Part shown: positions 7,875-18,080 of the stretch, in pieces
Numbering within the stretch: the first letter of the stretch is position 1
How the letters are laid out: every line of letters starts with the position of its first letter
From: Legionella antarctica
GTDB taxonomy: Bacteria; Pseudomonadota; Gammaproteobacteria; Legionellales; Legionellaceae
Assembly: GCF_011764505.1 (NCBI RefSeq)
Contig: NZ_AP022839.1
Location: forward strand, 1,657,001-1,721,000
Direction: 5' to 3'
DNA length: 64,000 bases
Made by a program: the position numbers and the translations under genes
Notes under the pieces: model-generated
The model's database searches: none
Seen by the model: only the letters and a program-made list of their open reading frames with translations
Told to the model about the DNA's origin: nothing

Positions 7875-9395
7875 TTATCCAACCAGTATTTTTTGTCCCA
7901 AACGAAGGGGGGTACTTTTATCAAGATCGCGATTCAGGTCAAGAATTGAATTAACGCTAGTCTGATGCTGCTTGGCTATAGTGCTGAGACTGTCTCCTCG
8001 CTTGATTATGTATGAAACTGGTTGTTTTACTATCCTCCAGATAATCAGTTGCTGACCTACTCGTAATGACTTGAAGTTGGACAATTTATTCCAGCTTTGA
8101 ATGGCTCTGGCAGAAACCCCATATTTTTCCTGGATTTTTTCAACGGTATCATTGTGTTGTACAATATGAATAATGCGACGGTTGCCTGGTGTTGTAAATG
8201 GGTGTGTTGAAGAGGATGAAGTTGTGTTTTCTTTTCTGGCGACAACAGCCGTGTTTTTGCTGCTGGGTATTAATATGGATTGATTCGGTTTAATTCTATT
8301 GGTAGTTAATTGGTTTAATTGTTTAATTAAATTGACAGTGGTGTGATATCTCGTAGCTATGTTATTCAAACTATCACCTGGCTTTACCTGATGCTTTGTC
8401 CAGCTCACTCGTTTTTCTTCAGGAAAGTTAGCCAGGTTGAGGTTAAATCGTTCTACTTTTTCAGCAGGAATAAGCAGTCTAAAAGGTTTGTAGGGAGCAG
8501 TGGTCCAGCGATTATAGCCCGGATTGAGTTTAATTAATTCTTTATAACTGATGCCAGCAAGCTTTGCTGCATGACTCAGGTCAATTTGGCTGCCAATGTT
8601 TACTTCTTCAAAATAGGGGAGATAGGGAATGCCTGGAAGCGATGCTTTATAACGACCGGGGTTTTTTATAATTTCTGCCAATGCAAATAAACGTGGTATA
8701 TAAATTTTAGTCTCTCTGGGAATAGAAAGATTCCAGAAATAAACGGGCTTACCAGGACGGCTAACTGCCTTAATAGCACGAGCTATCGTCCCTTCTCCTG
8801 AATCATAGGCTGCTATCGCCAATATCCAGCTTCCGTTAAAAAACTTATTAAGATAGACCAAATAGTTGAGTGCAGCATCGGTTGAGGGGCCTATGCTGCG
8901 TCTTCCATCAAACCACCAGTCTTGCTTTAACCCTAACCCGCTTCCTGTTCGTGGCATGAGCTGCCACAGACCAGCAGCTCCTGCTCCTGAGTATGCGAAT
9001 GGGTCGTAAGCACTCTCTATCATGGGTAGAAGAGCTAATTCACCGGGCAATTTACGTTTTTTTATTTCAGCAACAATGTGATAGATATAGGGTTCAGATT
9101 GACGACTTACTTTATGGAGATAACTTGGGTGTGCCACCAGCCATCTGATTTGTTCTTGAACTTCTGGTCGTGCAACTTCATGACTCAGAGTAAACTCACT
9201 ACGTAAAACATCCCAAACATCTGGCGCATTATGTGCCATTGCAATATTAGAAATGCCAAAAAAAATAAAGATGAAAAATAAAAAGCTTTTTATTATGAAT
9301 AGCTTAAATTTCAATGATACTACCTTTGAAGATAATTGGTCGGTCAGTCTACTAAAGTTTATTAAACTAATAAACCCTTTTTGATTTCGATCCAT
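7875..9395 (-). CDS. mltD: Membrane-bound lytic murein transglycosylase D with three LysM domains
   Basis: This protein cleaves peptidoglycan glycan strands to give 1,6-anhydro ends. It has 506 residues in the frame. A hydrophobic export segment lies at about residues 30-53 (IIKSFLFFIFIFFGISNIAMA), then an SLT domain at about 105-260 with catalytic Glu in LLPMIESAYDPFAYS and the GAAGLWQLMPRTG motif. Three C-terminal LysM peptidoglycan-binding repeats follow, at about 335-380, 408-452 and 458-505. The roughly 28 residues before the signal segment are unusual, and no clear ribosome site precedes the first ATG, so the true start may be internal. No lipobox cysteine is visible. It is last in an rlmJ-gloB-mltD run. 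Confidence 0.88.
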   Translation of the reverse strand: MDRNQKGFISLINFSRLTDQLSSKVVSLKFKLFIIKSFLFFIFIFFGISNIAMAHNAPDVWDVLRSEFTLSHEVARPEVQEQIRWLVAHPSYLHKVSRQSEPYIYHIVAEIKKRKLPGELALLPMIESAYDPFAYSGAGAAGLWQLMPRTGSGLGLKQDWWFDGRRSIGPSTDAALNYLVYLNKFFNGSWILAIAAYDSGEGTIARAIKAVSRPGKPVYFWNLSIPRETKIYIPRLFALAEIIKNPGRYKASLPGIPYLPYFEEVNIGSQIDLSHAAKLAGISYKELIKLNPGYNRWTTAPYKPFRLLIPAEKVERFNLNLANFPEEKRVSWTKHQVKPGDSLNNIATRYHTTVNLIKQLNQLTTNRIKPNQSILIPSSKNTAVVARKENTTSSSSTHPFTTPGNRRIIHIVQHNDTVEKIQEKYGVSARAIQSWNKLSNFKSLRVGQQLIIWRIVKQPVSYIIKRGDSLSTIAKQHQTSVNSILDLNRDLDKSTPLRLGQKILVG

Positions 9396-9437
9396 TCAGA
9401 CAGAGTTAAATTAATACCTTTTGGTCGATTATTTGGA

Positions 9438-10202
9438 TTAGGTAAATGAGTTCTTCTGGTTTCTCAGGATTTTGAATACCTCCAATGAGTTAGAAGATAA
9501 GGCGCCATGCTGAAAAGCGTACTGTATTACATCTTTATTTTCAGTGCGTAAAAAAGGATTAATCGACAGTTCCATATTCAGAGTTGACGGCAAGGAACAG
9601 GGTGTAGGCTGTTGCTTCAGGTGTTGTATATGAGCTTTTATAGCTGGATTTTCAGGTTCTACAGTCTGAGCGAATCTCAGGTTTTGTTGCGTGTATTCAT
9701 GGGCACAAAAAATTTGGGTAGCAGGTGGTAATTTTTTGAATAGCAGTATTGATTGATGCAGTTCTTCCATTGTTCCATCAAATACTCTGCCACAACCTGC
9801 TGAAAACAGAGTATCACCACAAAATAACCAACCTTGCCGGGATTCATAATAGCTAATATGGGTGGAAGTGTGTCCAGGATTAAATAAAATATGAAACGAG
9901 TAGTTGCCAACCTGAATGGCTTGATTTATCTGTACTTGATTTGTTATGTAAGGGATTCGGTCATCGTGAGGGCCGTAAACAACACAAGCAGGATATTCCT
10001 TGATTAACTGACCAACACCACCGATATGATCATTATGGTGATGGGTCAATAGGATAGTACGCAGTTTTAGCTTCTGAGTCTTTGCAAAAGCAACCACAGG
10101 CTCGGCCTCTCCGGGATCAATGCAGTCGAATACATCTTTTTTTTTATCAATTATTGCCCAAATATAATTATCTAAAAAAGCTGGAATAGGGTAAACAGTC
10201 AT
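9438..10202 (-). CDS. gloB: Hydroxyacylglutathione hydrolase (glyoxalase II)
   Basis: This 254-residue metallo-beta-lactamase-fold enzyme hydrolyses S-lactoylglutathione to D-lactate and glutathione, the second step of methylglyoxal detoxification. The binuclear metal motif [10 protein letters not shown] is present. Further ligands are His in NPGHTSTH, Asp in [13 protein letters not shown], and His in [14 protein letters not shown]. The C-terminal substrate-binding helical domain is complete. It sits 10 bases after rlmJ and 42 bases before mltD. Confidence 0.93.
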   Translation of the reverse strand: MTVYPIPAFLDNYIWAIIDKKKDVFDCIDPGEAEPVVAFAKTQKLKLRTILLTHHHNDHIGGVGQLIKEYPACVVYGPHDDRIPYITNQVQINQAIQVGNYSFHILFNPGHTSTHISYYESRQGWLFCGDTLFSAGCGRVFDGTMEELHQSILLFKKLPPATQIFCAHEYTQQNLRFAQTVEPENPAIKAHIQHLKQQPTPCSLPSTLNMELSINPFLRTENKDVIQYAFQHGALSSNSLEVFKILRNQKNSFT

Positions 10203-10212
10203 TGTTTCTTTC

Positions 10213-11052
10213 TCATGCTCCTGAATATGTTTCTACTATATATGAAGAAACACCTGGATTAAAGTAGGTTCTTAAGGTATCAAGAACTGATTTAATTTCA
10301 TCAGCAAAGGTAAATGGTGGGTTTATAATCCACAATCCACAGCCGGACATTCCCTCCCTTGGTGCAAGGGTTAAATTGAATTCAATTCTCAATGCATTTT
10401 TAGCACCAACTTCTTTCATCCCGCGAATCAGTTGTTCTGTTAGTTTTCTATTAACTACAGGATACCAAATGCAATAAATCCCGGTAGAAAAACGTTTAAA
10501 GGCACGTTTTATAGCAGGTGGGATTTGTTTGTATTCATCTTTTACTTCGAAGGAAGGATCAATAAAAATTAACCCTCGTTTTTCTGGAGGGGGCAGAAGT
10601 GCATTCAACGCTAAAATACCATCTGTATTACTGAGATGAACTTTTTTATTCAAATGAGGCATTTGATCCAGGGCTTCATATTCTGCTGGATGGAGTTCAC
10701 AAAAATATGCTCTATCCTGCATCCGGAGCGCATTAATTGCTAAATATGGAGAGCCGGGGTAAAGCCGAAGACCATCGGAACCATTTAATTTACTGATTGC
10801 CTGTATATAGTCTTTAAAAACGGGTGCCAGAGTTTTTCTATCATCCCAGATTAGCTTGATTCCTTGTTTGTATTCACCTGTTTTTTCAGCTTGTTTGTTT
10901 TTTAAATCATATTGTCCTTTTCCTGAATGAGTCTCAAGATAGAACAAAGGTTTATCCTTAAGCAGGAGATAGTTTAATAGACGGGTTAAAGAGATATGTT
11001 TAATAACATCAGCAAAATTGCCGGCATGATAACCGTGTTGGTAACTGAGCAT
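10213..11052 (-). CDS. rlmJ: 23S rRNA (adenine-2030-N6) methyltransferase
   Basis: This 279-residue RlmJ (YhiR) protein has the characteristic N-terminus [19 protein letters not shown] and the catalytic [12 protein letters not shown] stretch, a DPP-type methyltransferase motif with Ser in place of the second Pro. It methylates A2030 of 23S rRNA. The length is normal. It is first in the gloB-mltD run. Confidence 0.93.
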   Translation of the reverse strand: MLSYQHGYHAGNFADVIKHISLTRLLNYLLLKDKPLFYLETHSGKGQYDLKNKQAEKTGEYKQGIKLIWDDRKTLAPVFKDYIQAISKLNGSDGLRLYPGSPYLAINALRMQDRAYFCELHPAEYEALDQMPHLNKKVHLSNTDGILALNALLPPPEKRGLIFIDPSFEVKDEYKQIPPAIKRAFKRFSTGIYCIWYPVVNRKLTEQLIRGMKEVGAKNALRIEFNLTLAPREGMSGCGLWIINPPFTFADEIKSVLDTLRTYFNPGVSSYIVETYSGA

Positions 11053-11188
11053 AAAAGGACTTATAAAAAAGAATTTTGCTGATTATATCAGAATCAGGGA
11101 GCTCTTCCTTATAGTTTTCATTCAGGAAATCTTTTCATCACTAGAGGCATGTAGCGATATTTTTTAAATGGATAAAAAATAATATTCT

Positions 11189-12598
11189 CTATCCTGTTTT
11201 ATCAATGCGAATATTAATAAATTGCCAAGGGTCACTTTGATCGGTGAATTTAGTATTTAAATTGTTTTTGTCCTGTAACGGAGTCCAATCTGTATAGTAA
11301 CCACCAACTTTACCCAAGTAAGGTAAGGCTAGATTCAAAATATATTCATGATCCATATCTTCAGGTTCTATAATCCCACGCTCTGGATTATTAATAGCCC
11401 AAATCATACCCGATAACACTCCGGCTGCAACTTGTAAGCTTGTGGCATTGTTATAATTTGCCAGCTTTTTTGCTTCTTGGATGGAAAGATGTGAGCCATA
11501 CCAATAAGCTCCTTTTTTATTTCCCATTAATAACACTCCGAGCTCATCAGTTCCATCAACAACATCTTTTAAAATGATTCTTTTTTCTTTTTGGACGGCG
11601 TACTTATTTTGTACAAGCTCTTCTAAAGATAAAATAGCATCAGGACAGGGATGATAAGCATAATGAACTGTTGGTCTGTAATATACTTCACCATTTTTTT
11701 TTAAAGTTAAATACTCTGCAATAGATAGAGACTCAGCGTGAGTAATCAAAAAACCATTAATAGGGCCAGATGCAGGTGTCCATGTACGTACTTGGGTTTC
11801 TGCTCCTGGTTGATTAAGATATATTCCACAATTTGATCCAAAGCTGTGATGATTAGCATCATGAGGCCAATGACGCTCATGGCTTCCCCAGCCTAGTTCA
11901 GCAGGTCGAAGTGCTTCAGAAATTAAAGCATCTACTGACCATGTATTTATGAACTCGTTCGTTTTTTTTATTTGAGATGAAACTTGAGTATCATGTTCAG
12001 AAACATGTATTGTTTTAATATCGAGATCATGGGCCAATTGAGCCCATTCTACTGCTTTTTGTGGAGGTTTGCCCTGCCAATTAGTATCTTTTGCCATATT
12101 CCATAATGCTTGTTTAAGAAAATGAGATACTAAACCGGGGTTGGCTCCATGTGTTAAAACTGCGGTAGGCCCCTGTTTTTTATGTTTTAAGGTAGCATCA
12201 CGTAAAGCATAATTAGAAAGAAGTTTACTATTATCGTTATTCCTTTTTTCCCAGGATTCAGCGGCTGCATCCAAATATAATATATTGTTTAAATGGCAAT
12301 ATTTTATCAAATCGATACTGGATACACCCACGGATAAATTTAACAAAAAATCACCTGGTTTTAGAATTGAAGACAAAAGTTCCTGGTAATTATTTTCTGT
12401 AACGCCAGTTTCTTTGAATGGGACATTAAAATGTTTGGCAACATCAGAACCAAAACTATGTTTTGACAGGATGTAAATTTGAGAGGGATCTAATTTAAAA
12501 TATTGGAATAAAAGAGGTAATATTGCTTGGCCAATACTGCCGAATCCAAGAATTAGAATTTTATTCTTATAAGTTTTTTGCTTCGCAGATTTGTCCAT
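11189..12598 (-). CDS. hss: Homospermidine synthase
   Basis: This 469-residue enzyme has an N-terminal NAD-binding Rossmann loop (ILGFGSIGQAILP) and the HGANPGLVSHFLKQAL motif of the bacterial homospermidine synthase/saccharopine-dehydrogenase-like family. It forms the polyamine homospermidine from putrescine with NAD as a redox carrier. It is transcribed alone, divergent from the aldehyde dehydrogenase at 12997. A polyamine enzyme beside a possible aminobutyraldehyde/GABA pair suggests a shared polyamine theme, which is inference. Confidence 0.9.
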   Translation of the reverse strand: MDKSAKQKTYKNKILILGFGSIGQAILPLLFQYFKLDPSQIYILSKHSFGSDVAKHFNVPFKETGVTENNYQELLSSILKPGDFLLNLSVGVSSIDLIKYCHLNNILYLDAAAESWEKRNNDNSKLLSNYALRDATLKHKKQGPTAVLTHGANPGLVSHFLKQALWNMAKDTNWQGKPPQKAVEWAQLAHDLDIKTIHVSEHDTQVSSQIKKTNEFINTWSVDALISEALRPAELGWGSHERHWPHDANHHSFGSNCGIYLNQPGAETQVRTWTPASGPINGFLITHAESLSIAEYLTLKKNGEVYYRPTVHYAYHPCPDAILSLEELVQNKYAVQKEKRIILKDVVDGTDELGVLLMGNKKGAYWYGSHLSIQEAKKLANYNNATSLQVAAGVLSGMIWAINNPERGIIEPEDMDHEYILNLALPYLGKVGGYYTDWTPLQDKNNLNTKFTDQSDPWQFINIRIDKTG

Positions 12599-12996
12599 AA
12601 TACCTCATCAAATAGAAGCATCTATTAGTTAGTTTAGTTAGTTACTAAGAGAATATTTATAGTTGTCGTCAGTATCAGTTTATCTACCTCAATCTAGTTA
12701 TAAGTATAGCTCATAAAAAAAATCTGATTTTAAATTTTTACTTGATACAATCCTTGTATGAAAATACTCAAGTGTTTTATTTATAAAAAATAACCAGCGA
12801 ATTTACAGTTTTTGATAACTACACTATATTTGAATAAAGTCCAAACTATAAAGTGTGAATTGGATTATCCGAGTTTAGGGACTTGGCGTTTATGCTCGCT
12901 CGGATTGACTTCGTTTGTAGACTGTAAACTATTTTGCGACATTAGAACCCACTCAAGTGGCAAATCAATTTACTGGACTCAATAAAAGGCGTTCAA
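12599..12996. other. Divergent intergenic region with probable promoters
   Basis: This 398-bp stretch between hss and the aldehyde dehydrogenase holds no gene. It is very AT-rich near hss, with a short TTAGTTAG-type run at about 12628-12645. An inverted repeat CCACT/AGTGG lies at about 12949-12960, shortly before the dehydrogenase, and might be a regulator site. Both divergent promoters must lie here, but I see no clear -35/-10 pair. Confidence 0.4.
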
Positions 12997-14460
12997 ATGA
13001 AAAGTGAAATGTATATTGATGGGAAATTTACGCTAGCTAAAAGTGGAGCCACTCGTGATATTATCGATCCCGGTAATGGCTCATTGATTGCAAAAGTTCC
13101 GGAATGCGCCAGAGAAGATGTTGTGCTCGCGATCAAAGCAGCACGAAAGGCTTTTGATGAAGGTGATTGGAAACAAACGTATGCGCTTGATCGTGGTAAG
13201 TTGTTATTCAAGATTGCTGAGCTAATTCGTGCAAATGCAAAAAGGTTAGCTGAGCTGGAAACACGAAATTGTGGCAAACCTTTGGCAGAAGCAGAGTATG
13301 ATGTGATCGATGCAGCAAACTGTTTTGAGTTTTACGCAGGTCTTACCACTAAAATTCATGGCGAAACGATGTCGGTACCGGCGAATTCCTTTAGTTATGT
13401 TGTACGAGAACCTATCGGAGTGTGTGGCCAAATCATTCCATGGAATTTCCCACTGCTTATGGCTGCCTGGAAGCTTGCACCAGCACTTGCAGCAGGGAAT
13501 ACTGTAATTCTAAAGCCTTCTGAACTGACACCGATGACCGCTCTTGAATTGTTCAAACTTATTGATCAATGCGGGTTTCCCGCAGGCGTTGTGAATCTCA
13601 TCACGGGTCCAGGGGTGGGTGCAGGTGAAGAATTGGCAAGTAATTCGATGGTGAATAAAGTTGCCTTCACCGGCGGAACAAGTACCGGGAAAAAAATAAT
13701 GCAGGCAGCTACAGGTAATTTGAAGCGAATATCATTAGAGCTTGGTGGAAAAAATCCAAATATTGTCTTTGCAGACTGTGATCTTGTGATGGCGGTTGAT
13801 GGTGCTCTTTTTGGTGCTTTTGCCAATCAGGGCGAAGTGTGTTCCTCTGGTTCTCGTTTGATAGTGGAGCGTTCTATTCATAAACAAATAGTGGAAAGAA
13901 TGTTGAAAAAAATTCCAAATATCAAACTGGGGCATGGTTTGGACAAAGGAGTAAAAATGGGCCCTTTGGTTTCAAACGCACACCGAGAAAAAGTAGAAAA
14001 TTACATTAAAATAGGTATCGCTGAAGGTGCGAAATTGGTTTGTGGCGGGAAACGCCCTACAGGAGCAGCCTTTGAAAAAGGGAATTTTGTTGAGCCCACT
14101 ATTTTTGATGAGGTGAAGCCAACAATGCGTATCGCTCGAGAAGAAATTTTTGGTCCGGTACTCGTAGTCATTCCTTTTGATACTGAAGAAGAAGCGATTC
14201 AAATTGCAAACGATACTGACTATGGTTTAGCTGCAGCTGTGTGGACTAAGGACCTTACTCGTGCTCATCGCGTGACTTCTCAAATTCATGCCGGAATTCT
14301 TTGGGTAAATCATTACCATCCTACTTTTAATGAAATGCCGTGGGGTGGATACAAACAAAGTGGATCAGGTCGTGAGTTAGGTTTGTATGGAATTGAAAGC
14401 TATCTTGAAATCAAACAAGTAAATATTAACCTCGATGAAACACCAATTGGGTGGTATTAA
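12997..14460 (+). CDS. NAD(P)-dependent aldehyde dehydrogenase (betaine/aminobutyraldehyde type)
   Basis: This 487-residue protein of the ALDH superfamily shows QIIPWNFPLLMAAWK (cofactor binding and catalytic Asn), KPSELTP, FTGGTSTGKKI, catalytic Glu in LELGGKNP, and catalytic Cys in NQGEVCSSGSR. GYKQSGSGRELG and the C-terminal oligomerisation strand are complete. It belongs to the betaine-aldehyde/4-aminobutyraldehyde/2-hydroxymuconic cluster; the exact substrate cannot be assigned. Its stop overlaps the start of the aminotransferase gene (TAATG), so the pair is one operon. A route aminobutyraldehyde to GABA to succinic semialdehyde would fit. Confidence 0.85.
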   Translation: MKSEMYIDGKFTLAKSGATRDIIDPGNGSLIAKVPECAREDVVLAIKAARKAFDEGDWKQTYALDRGKLLFKIAELIRANAKRLAELETRNCGKPLAEAEYDVIDAANCFEFYAGLTTKIHGETMSVPANSFSYVVREPIGVCGQIIPWNFPLLMAAWKLAPALAAGNTVILKPSELTPMTALELFKLIDQCGFPAGVVNLITGPGVGAGEELASNSMVNKVAFTGGTSTGKKIMQAATGNLKRISLELGGKNPNIVFADCDLVMAVDGALFGAFANQGEVCSSGSRLIVERSIHKQIVERMLKKIPNIKLGHGLDKGVKMGPLVSNAHREKVENYIKIGIAEGAKLVCGGKRPTGAAFEKGNFVEPTIFDEVKPTMRIAREEIFGPVLVVIPFDTEEEAIQIANDTDYGLAAAVWTKDLTRAHRVTSQIHAGILWVNHYHPTFNEMPWGGYKQSGSGRELGLYGIESYLEIKQVNINLDETPIGWY

Positions 14461-15782
14461 TGAATCAAATTAATATTAAGACAAAACTACCAGGACCGAA
14501 ATCAAAACTATTGATGGAGCAACGCGTTAAACATGTTGCAAGAGGACCCTTTCACCTTACTCCCATTTTTGTGGAGCGAGCAAAAGGTTCCTTTGTAGAA
14601 GATGTAGATGGAAATGTATTTCTGGATTTTTCATCTGGATTTGGTGTGGTGAATACAGGACACTGTTCCGATGCGGTAGTCAATGCAATCAAGGCTCAAG
14701 CTGAAAAATATATTCACACAAGTTTTAATATTCTTCCATATGAGGGCTACATCAAAGTATGTGAACGACTAAATTATCACACCCCTGGCAGTTTTGAAAA
14801 AAAATCAATCCTGTTGAACTCGGGAGCGGAAGCTGTAGAAAATGCCATTAAAATTGCTCGTGCTTATACCGGAAAGCAAGCGGTGATTTGTTTTGATCAT
14901 GCTTATCATGGGCGCACTTACATGGCTATGACCCTTACAGCAAAAAACAAACCCTACAAGCATGGATTTGGTCCATTTCTTTCGGAAGTCCATCGTGCTC
15001 CCTTTCCGTATGAGTATCGTTGGAAAGGAAAAAATTGTGTAGAAGAATGTTTCAATGATTTTTCTGATCTCGTTAATTTTCGTGTGGGTATTGAAAATAT
15101 CGCAGCAGTTATTTTGGAGCCAGTGTTAGGTGAGGGGGGATTTATCCAGTTTCCAGCATCCTTTTTGCAAAAAATTCGGGAGTTTTGTACGGTAAATAAA
15201 ATTGTTTTCATTGCAGATGAAATTCAATCGGGTTTTGGTCGTACTGGGAGCCTGTTCGCGATGAAAACAATGGGAGTGGATCCTGACGTTACCTTATCAG
15301 CAAAGGGCCTTGGCAGTGGAACAGTGATCGCTGCGGTAACCGGTAAAGCTGAAATCATGGATGCTGCAATGATCGGTGGACTAGGAGGAACTTTTGGAGG
15401 AAATCCTCTAAGTTGTGCAGCAGCGCTTGAAGTATTTAAAATCTTTGAAGAGGGGGGGCTTTTGGAGCATGTCGCACATCTTTCAAAGGTACTAAATTCC
15501 AGACTTTCTAAATTTAAAGAAAAGTACAAGATAGTAGGTGATGTTCGTGGTTTGGGCGTTATGCAGGCCATCGAACTGGTGAAAGATAAAAACACGAAAG
15601 AACCGAATAAAGTAGCTGTGGACAAACTAACTAAATTTTGTCTAGAGCAGGGACTGGTAATTCTTGGTTGCGGAACATACGGGAATGTAATTCGTCTCCT
15701 TATGCCGCTTTCTACTGATGTAAAAGATTTGGAAATTGGACTTTCTATCATCGAGGAAGGGCTCAAGACATTATGTCAATAA
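14460..15782 (+). CDS. Class-III PLP aminotransferase, GABA-aminotransferase-like
   Basis: This 440-residue protein has the class-III (omega) aminotransferase fold. It contains NSGAEAVENAIKIAR, DHAYHGRTYMAMTLTAKNKPYK, the PLP Asp in IADEIQSGFGRTG, and the Schiff-base Lys in TLSAKGLGSG. The segment around HGFGPFLSEVHRAPFPY resembles 4-aminobutyrate aminotransferases. I start it at the ATG overlapping the upstream TAA; an in-frame GTG lies 9 bases earlier. It probably removes an omega-amino group to 2-oxoglutarate, giving an aldehyde for the partner dehydrogenase. Ornithine or another diamine are alternative substrates. Confidence 0.82.
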   Translation: MNQINIKTKLPGPKSKLLMEQRVKHVARGPFHLTPIFVERAKGSFVEDVDGNVFLDFSSGFGVVNTGHCSDAVVNAIKAQAEKYIHTSFNILPYEGYIKVCERLNYHTPGSFEKKSILLNSGAEAVENAIKIARAYTGKQAVICFDHAYHGRTYMAMTLTAKNKPYKHGFGPFLSEVHRAPFPYEYRWKGKNCVEECFNDFSDLVNFRVGIENIAAVILEPVLGEGGFIQFPASFLQKIREFCTVNKIVFIADEIQSGFGRTGSLFAMKTMGVDPDVTLSAKGLGSGTVIAAVTGKAEIMDAAMIGGLGGTFGGNPLSCAAALEVFKIFEEGGLLEHVAHLSKVLNSRLSKFKEKYKIVGDVRGLGVMQAIELVKDKNTKEPNKVAVDKLTKFCLEQGLVILGCGTYGNVIRLLMPLSTDVKDLEIGLSIIEEGLKTLCQ

Positions 15783-15949
15783 TAACAAGCGTAGCCGTTA
15801 TCAGGGAAGCCTAATACGTGGTTTGGCTGTATCTTTATCCTTATTTCTTTTTTTAAAATTGGGGTGAAACTATCAATCGGAAGAGGTCACGTTTTTTTAA
15901 AAAGTGCACTATACTTTTCTTGAGTGATACCATAAAAGGGGAAAGGAAA
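15783..15949. other. Intergenic region with a degenerate palindromic repeat
   Basis: No gene. GTAGCCGTTATCAGGGAAGCC, TAATACG begins at about 15791 and resembles TAGCCTGTATTAGCGAAGCC, TAATTC at about 60081. Both look like decayed members of a GTATTAGCGAAGC, TAATAC-type dispersed repeat that occurs in many proteobacteria. Confidence 0.4.
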
Positions 15950-16147
15950 ATGAGTTTACACGAAGAATACGATCATCACTCTCTTTCTGATTATGGCTTC
16001 GATGAAGAGGTTGAGGACTTGCCTAAAAAAAAGAGAATTAAGCGCATGCTTGAAGACCGACTGGAGCGTAAACGTTTGAAAGATGAGTTTAAAGATGATT
16101 TTGATGAATTAAGTGGTGAGTTTGATTGGGATGAGCTGGATAAGTAG
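15950..16147 (+). CDS. Small charged protein, PA3496-like
   Basis: This 65-residue, very charged protein has an acidic start, a basic core KKKRIKRMLEDRLERKRLKDE and an acidic tail DDFDELSGEFDWDELDK. The core resembles the small PA3496-type family of gamma-proteobacteria, whose function is not established. The start is set at 15950, just after the purine-rich GGGGAAAGG; the frame also opens at a TTG at 15920 but without a ribosome site. It is convergent with folD, whose stop is 2 bases away. Confidence 0.7.
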   Translation: MSLHEEYDHHSLSDYGFDEEVEDLPKKKRIKRMLEDRLERKRLKDEFKDDFDELSGEFDWDELDK

Positions 16148-16149
16148 TA

Positions 16150-16998
16150 TCATCCCTTTAATTTTGCCATCATCGTATTTTCGAGTAGGGAAACAATGGT
16201 CATGGGACCAACACCGCCAGGAACAGGGGTTATCCATGCCACTTTTTTTATCGCTTCCTTAAAATCAATGTCCCCACGGAGGCTACCATCTTCTTGCCGA
16301 TGCATTCCCACGTCAATAAGTATCTGTTTTTCATTGAGCCAATCTGGACTAATTAAATCCTTTACTCCCGTGGCTATGATGATTAAGTCAGCAATCTCTA
16401 CATACTTTTGCAGTTGTTGGGTGAATTTATGACAAACAGTGACTGTTGCTCCAGCGAGTAATAATTCCAAACTCATAGGGCGACCGACTATATTTGATGC
16501 GCCAATGACCACTGCATGTTTTCGTTTCACATCCAGTTTATAATGATGCAAAAGATTCATGATCCCAAGGGGGGTACATGGGCGTAACAGAGGATTTCTT
16601 TGAGCAAGCCTGCCTAAATTATACGGATGAAAACCGTCAACGTCTTTTTCTGGTTTAATATGTTCAATAACCAATGTCTCATTAATGTGTTTGGGCAAAG
16701 GTAATTGAATGAGAATACCATCGATTTTCTCAGAGTCGTTTAATTCACTAATAAGTTGAAGCAAATCATCCTGGCTTGTTTCAGCAGACAAATCATAAGA
16801 ATGAGAGGTGATGCCTACTTCTTCGCAGGCTTTACGTTTATTACTGACATAAATTGAAGAAGCGGGGTCATTACCAATAAGAATGACAGCCAGTCCAGGG
16901 GCTCTGTTACCTTGGTGGACATGCTCCTGCAGCCGTTTTTTTAATTCGTCTCGACGAAGAGAGGCTAAAAATCTTCCATCCAGTAATGATGCTGACAT
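16150..16998 (-). CDS. folD: Bifunctional methylenetetrahydrofolate dehydrogenase/cyclohydrolase
   Basis: This 282-residue FolD interconverts 5,10-methylene-THF and 10-formyl-THF. Signature segments are present: [14 protein letters not shown] with the catalytic Lys, [26 protein letters not shown] for NADP binding, and the C-terminal [12 protein letters not shown]. The length is normal. It is transcribed alone. Confidence 0.95.
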   Translation of the reverse strand: MSASLLDGRFLASLRRDELKKRLQEHVHQGNRAPGLAVILIGNDPASSIYVSNKRKACEEVGITSHSYDLSAETSQDDLLQLISELNDSEKIDGILIQLPLPKHINETLVIEHIKPEKDVDGFHPYNLGRLAQRNPLLRPCTPLGIMNLLHHYKLDVKRKHAVVIGASNIVGRPMSLELLLAGATVTVCHKFTQQLQKYVEIADLIIIATGVKDLISPDWLNEKQILIDVGMHRQEDGSLRGDIDFKEAIKKVAWITPVPGGVGPMTIVSLLENTMMAKLKG

Positions 16999-17336
16999 AT
17001 TTGTCCTATAAAATCGAGGGAACTATTATGACAGGACTTACAAAAAAACGCCAAGGTTGAGATAAATTTTTTAGATTGATAGGTTGGAAAGCACTTTACT
17101 GATGATAGACAGTGCAAATTTTAGTTGGCATCAACTGATTCCATTCCTGGTAGTTTACCACTGTACCGTTGACGTGAAACAATAACAGTATCCTTAATTC
17201 AAGGGATCAAAAGACCATGATTAACAGTCCCTGGTGAGGCTAAACTGACTAAACAAATAAAAGTATTTTGCATTAATTATTCAAATGAAGTTATTATGTT
17301 GTGAGGACGATATAAAAATTAAAAAGGAGCTTATTA
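16999..17336. other. Divergent intergenic region folD / carbonic anhydrase
   Basis: This 338-bp stretch has no visible gene, RNA or strong hairpin. It must contain both divergent promoters. An AAGGAG ribosome site sits at its right edge, in front of the carbonic anhydrase gene. Confidence 0.4.
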
Positions 17337-18080
17337 ATGTATCATTTAGGATTAAAAATCATACTGTTCATTTGCAGTATGACTGGTTTTTTTTGTGGAC
17401 TTGCCCATGCGGAGCCTGTTGAACCAAAACCTCTCGGTAAAACAGTAACGCAGGCAAAGCAACAAGAAATGAGCCCAAAACAGGCATTGCAACGCTTGAA
17501 GGACGGAAATCAACGTTTTCTGACGCACAAACAAATTTCCCGGGATTATTTACAACAAGCTTATTCATCAGCGTACGGACAATTTCCTTTTGCAGTAGTA
17601 CTCAACTGTATGGATTCACGTAGTGTCCCCGAATTGTTTTTTGATCAGGGCTTAGCTGACTTGTTTACCTTACGGGTTGCAGGGAATGTTCTAAATGACG
17701 ATATTCTGGGCAGTATGGAGTTTGCGGTGAAAGCTGCAGGATCGAGATTAATTGTGGTGTTAGCTCACACCTCTTGTGGTGCAGTTGCTGGTGCATGTGA
17801 TGGGGTCAAATTTGGGCATTTGACTGATGTGTTGGACAAAATTCAGCCGGCAGTACAATCCACTATGAAGGATGAGGATTCAAAAAATTGCACTGATCCA
17901 AAACTGGTCAATGCAATAGCGAAAGCCAATGCCTTAAATATGGCTAGAGAGATCCAGGCAAAAAGTCCAATACTAAAAGAGTTTCTCCAGAGCAAGCAGG
18001 TGGGTATTATCGCCGGACTACATGATATAAAAACAGGTCAGGTAACATTTTTTGAAGATGAGCGCTCCGTCCCAGAGTAA
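17337..18080 (+). CDS. Periplasmic beta-carbonic anhydrase
   Basis: This 247-residue protein has a signal peptide (KIILFICSMTGFFCGLAHA, cleavage near residue 25) and one beta-class carbonic anhydrase domain. The zinc set is complete: Cys91 and Asp93/Arg95 in LNCMDSR, and His144 and Cys147 in AHTSCGAVAGAC. It hydrates CO2 to bicarbonate in the periplasm. An exported beta-class enzyme is less common than a cytosolic one and suggests pH or bicarbonate handling at the envelope. A good ribosome site AAGGAG precedes the ATG. Confidence 0.9.
   Translation: MYHLGLKIILFICSMTGFFCGLAHAEPVEPKPLGKTVTQAKQQEMSPKQALQRLKDGNQRFLTHKQISRDYLQQAYSSAYGQFPFAVVLNCMDSRSVPELFFDQGLADLFTLRVAGNVLNDDILGSMEFAVKAAGSRLIVVLAHTSCGAVAGACDGVKFGHLTDVLDKIQPAVQSTMKDEDSKNCTDPKLVNAIAKANALNMAREIQAKSPILKEFLQSKQVGIIAGLHDIKTGQVTFFEDERSVPE

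Noticed and set aside
15224..15766. 180-codon minus-strand frame in the aminotransferase
   Set aside because: Antisense shadow; composition (Ser/Pro-rich) typical of a reverse frame.
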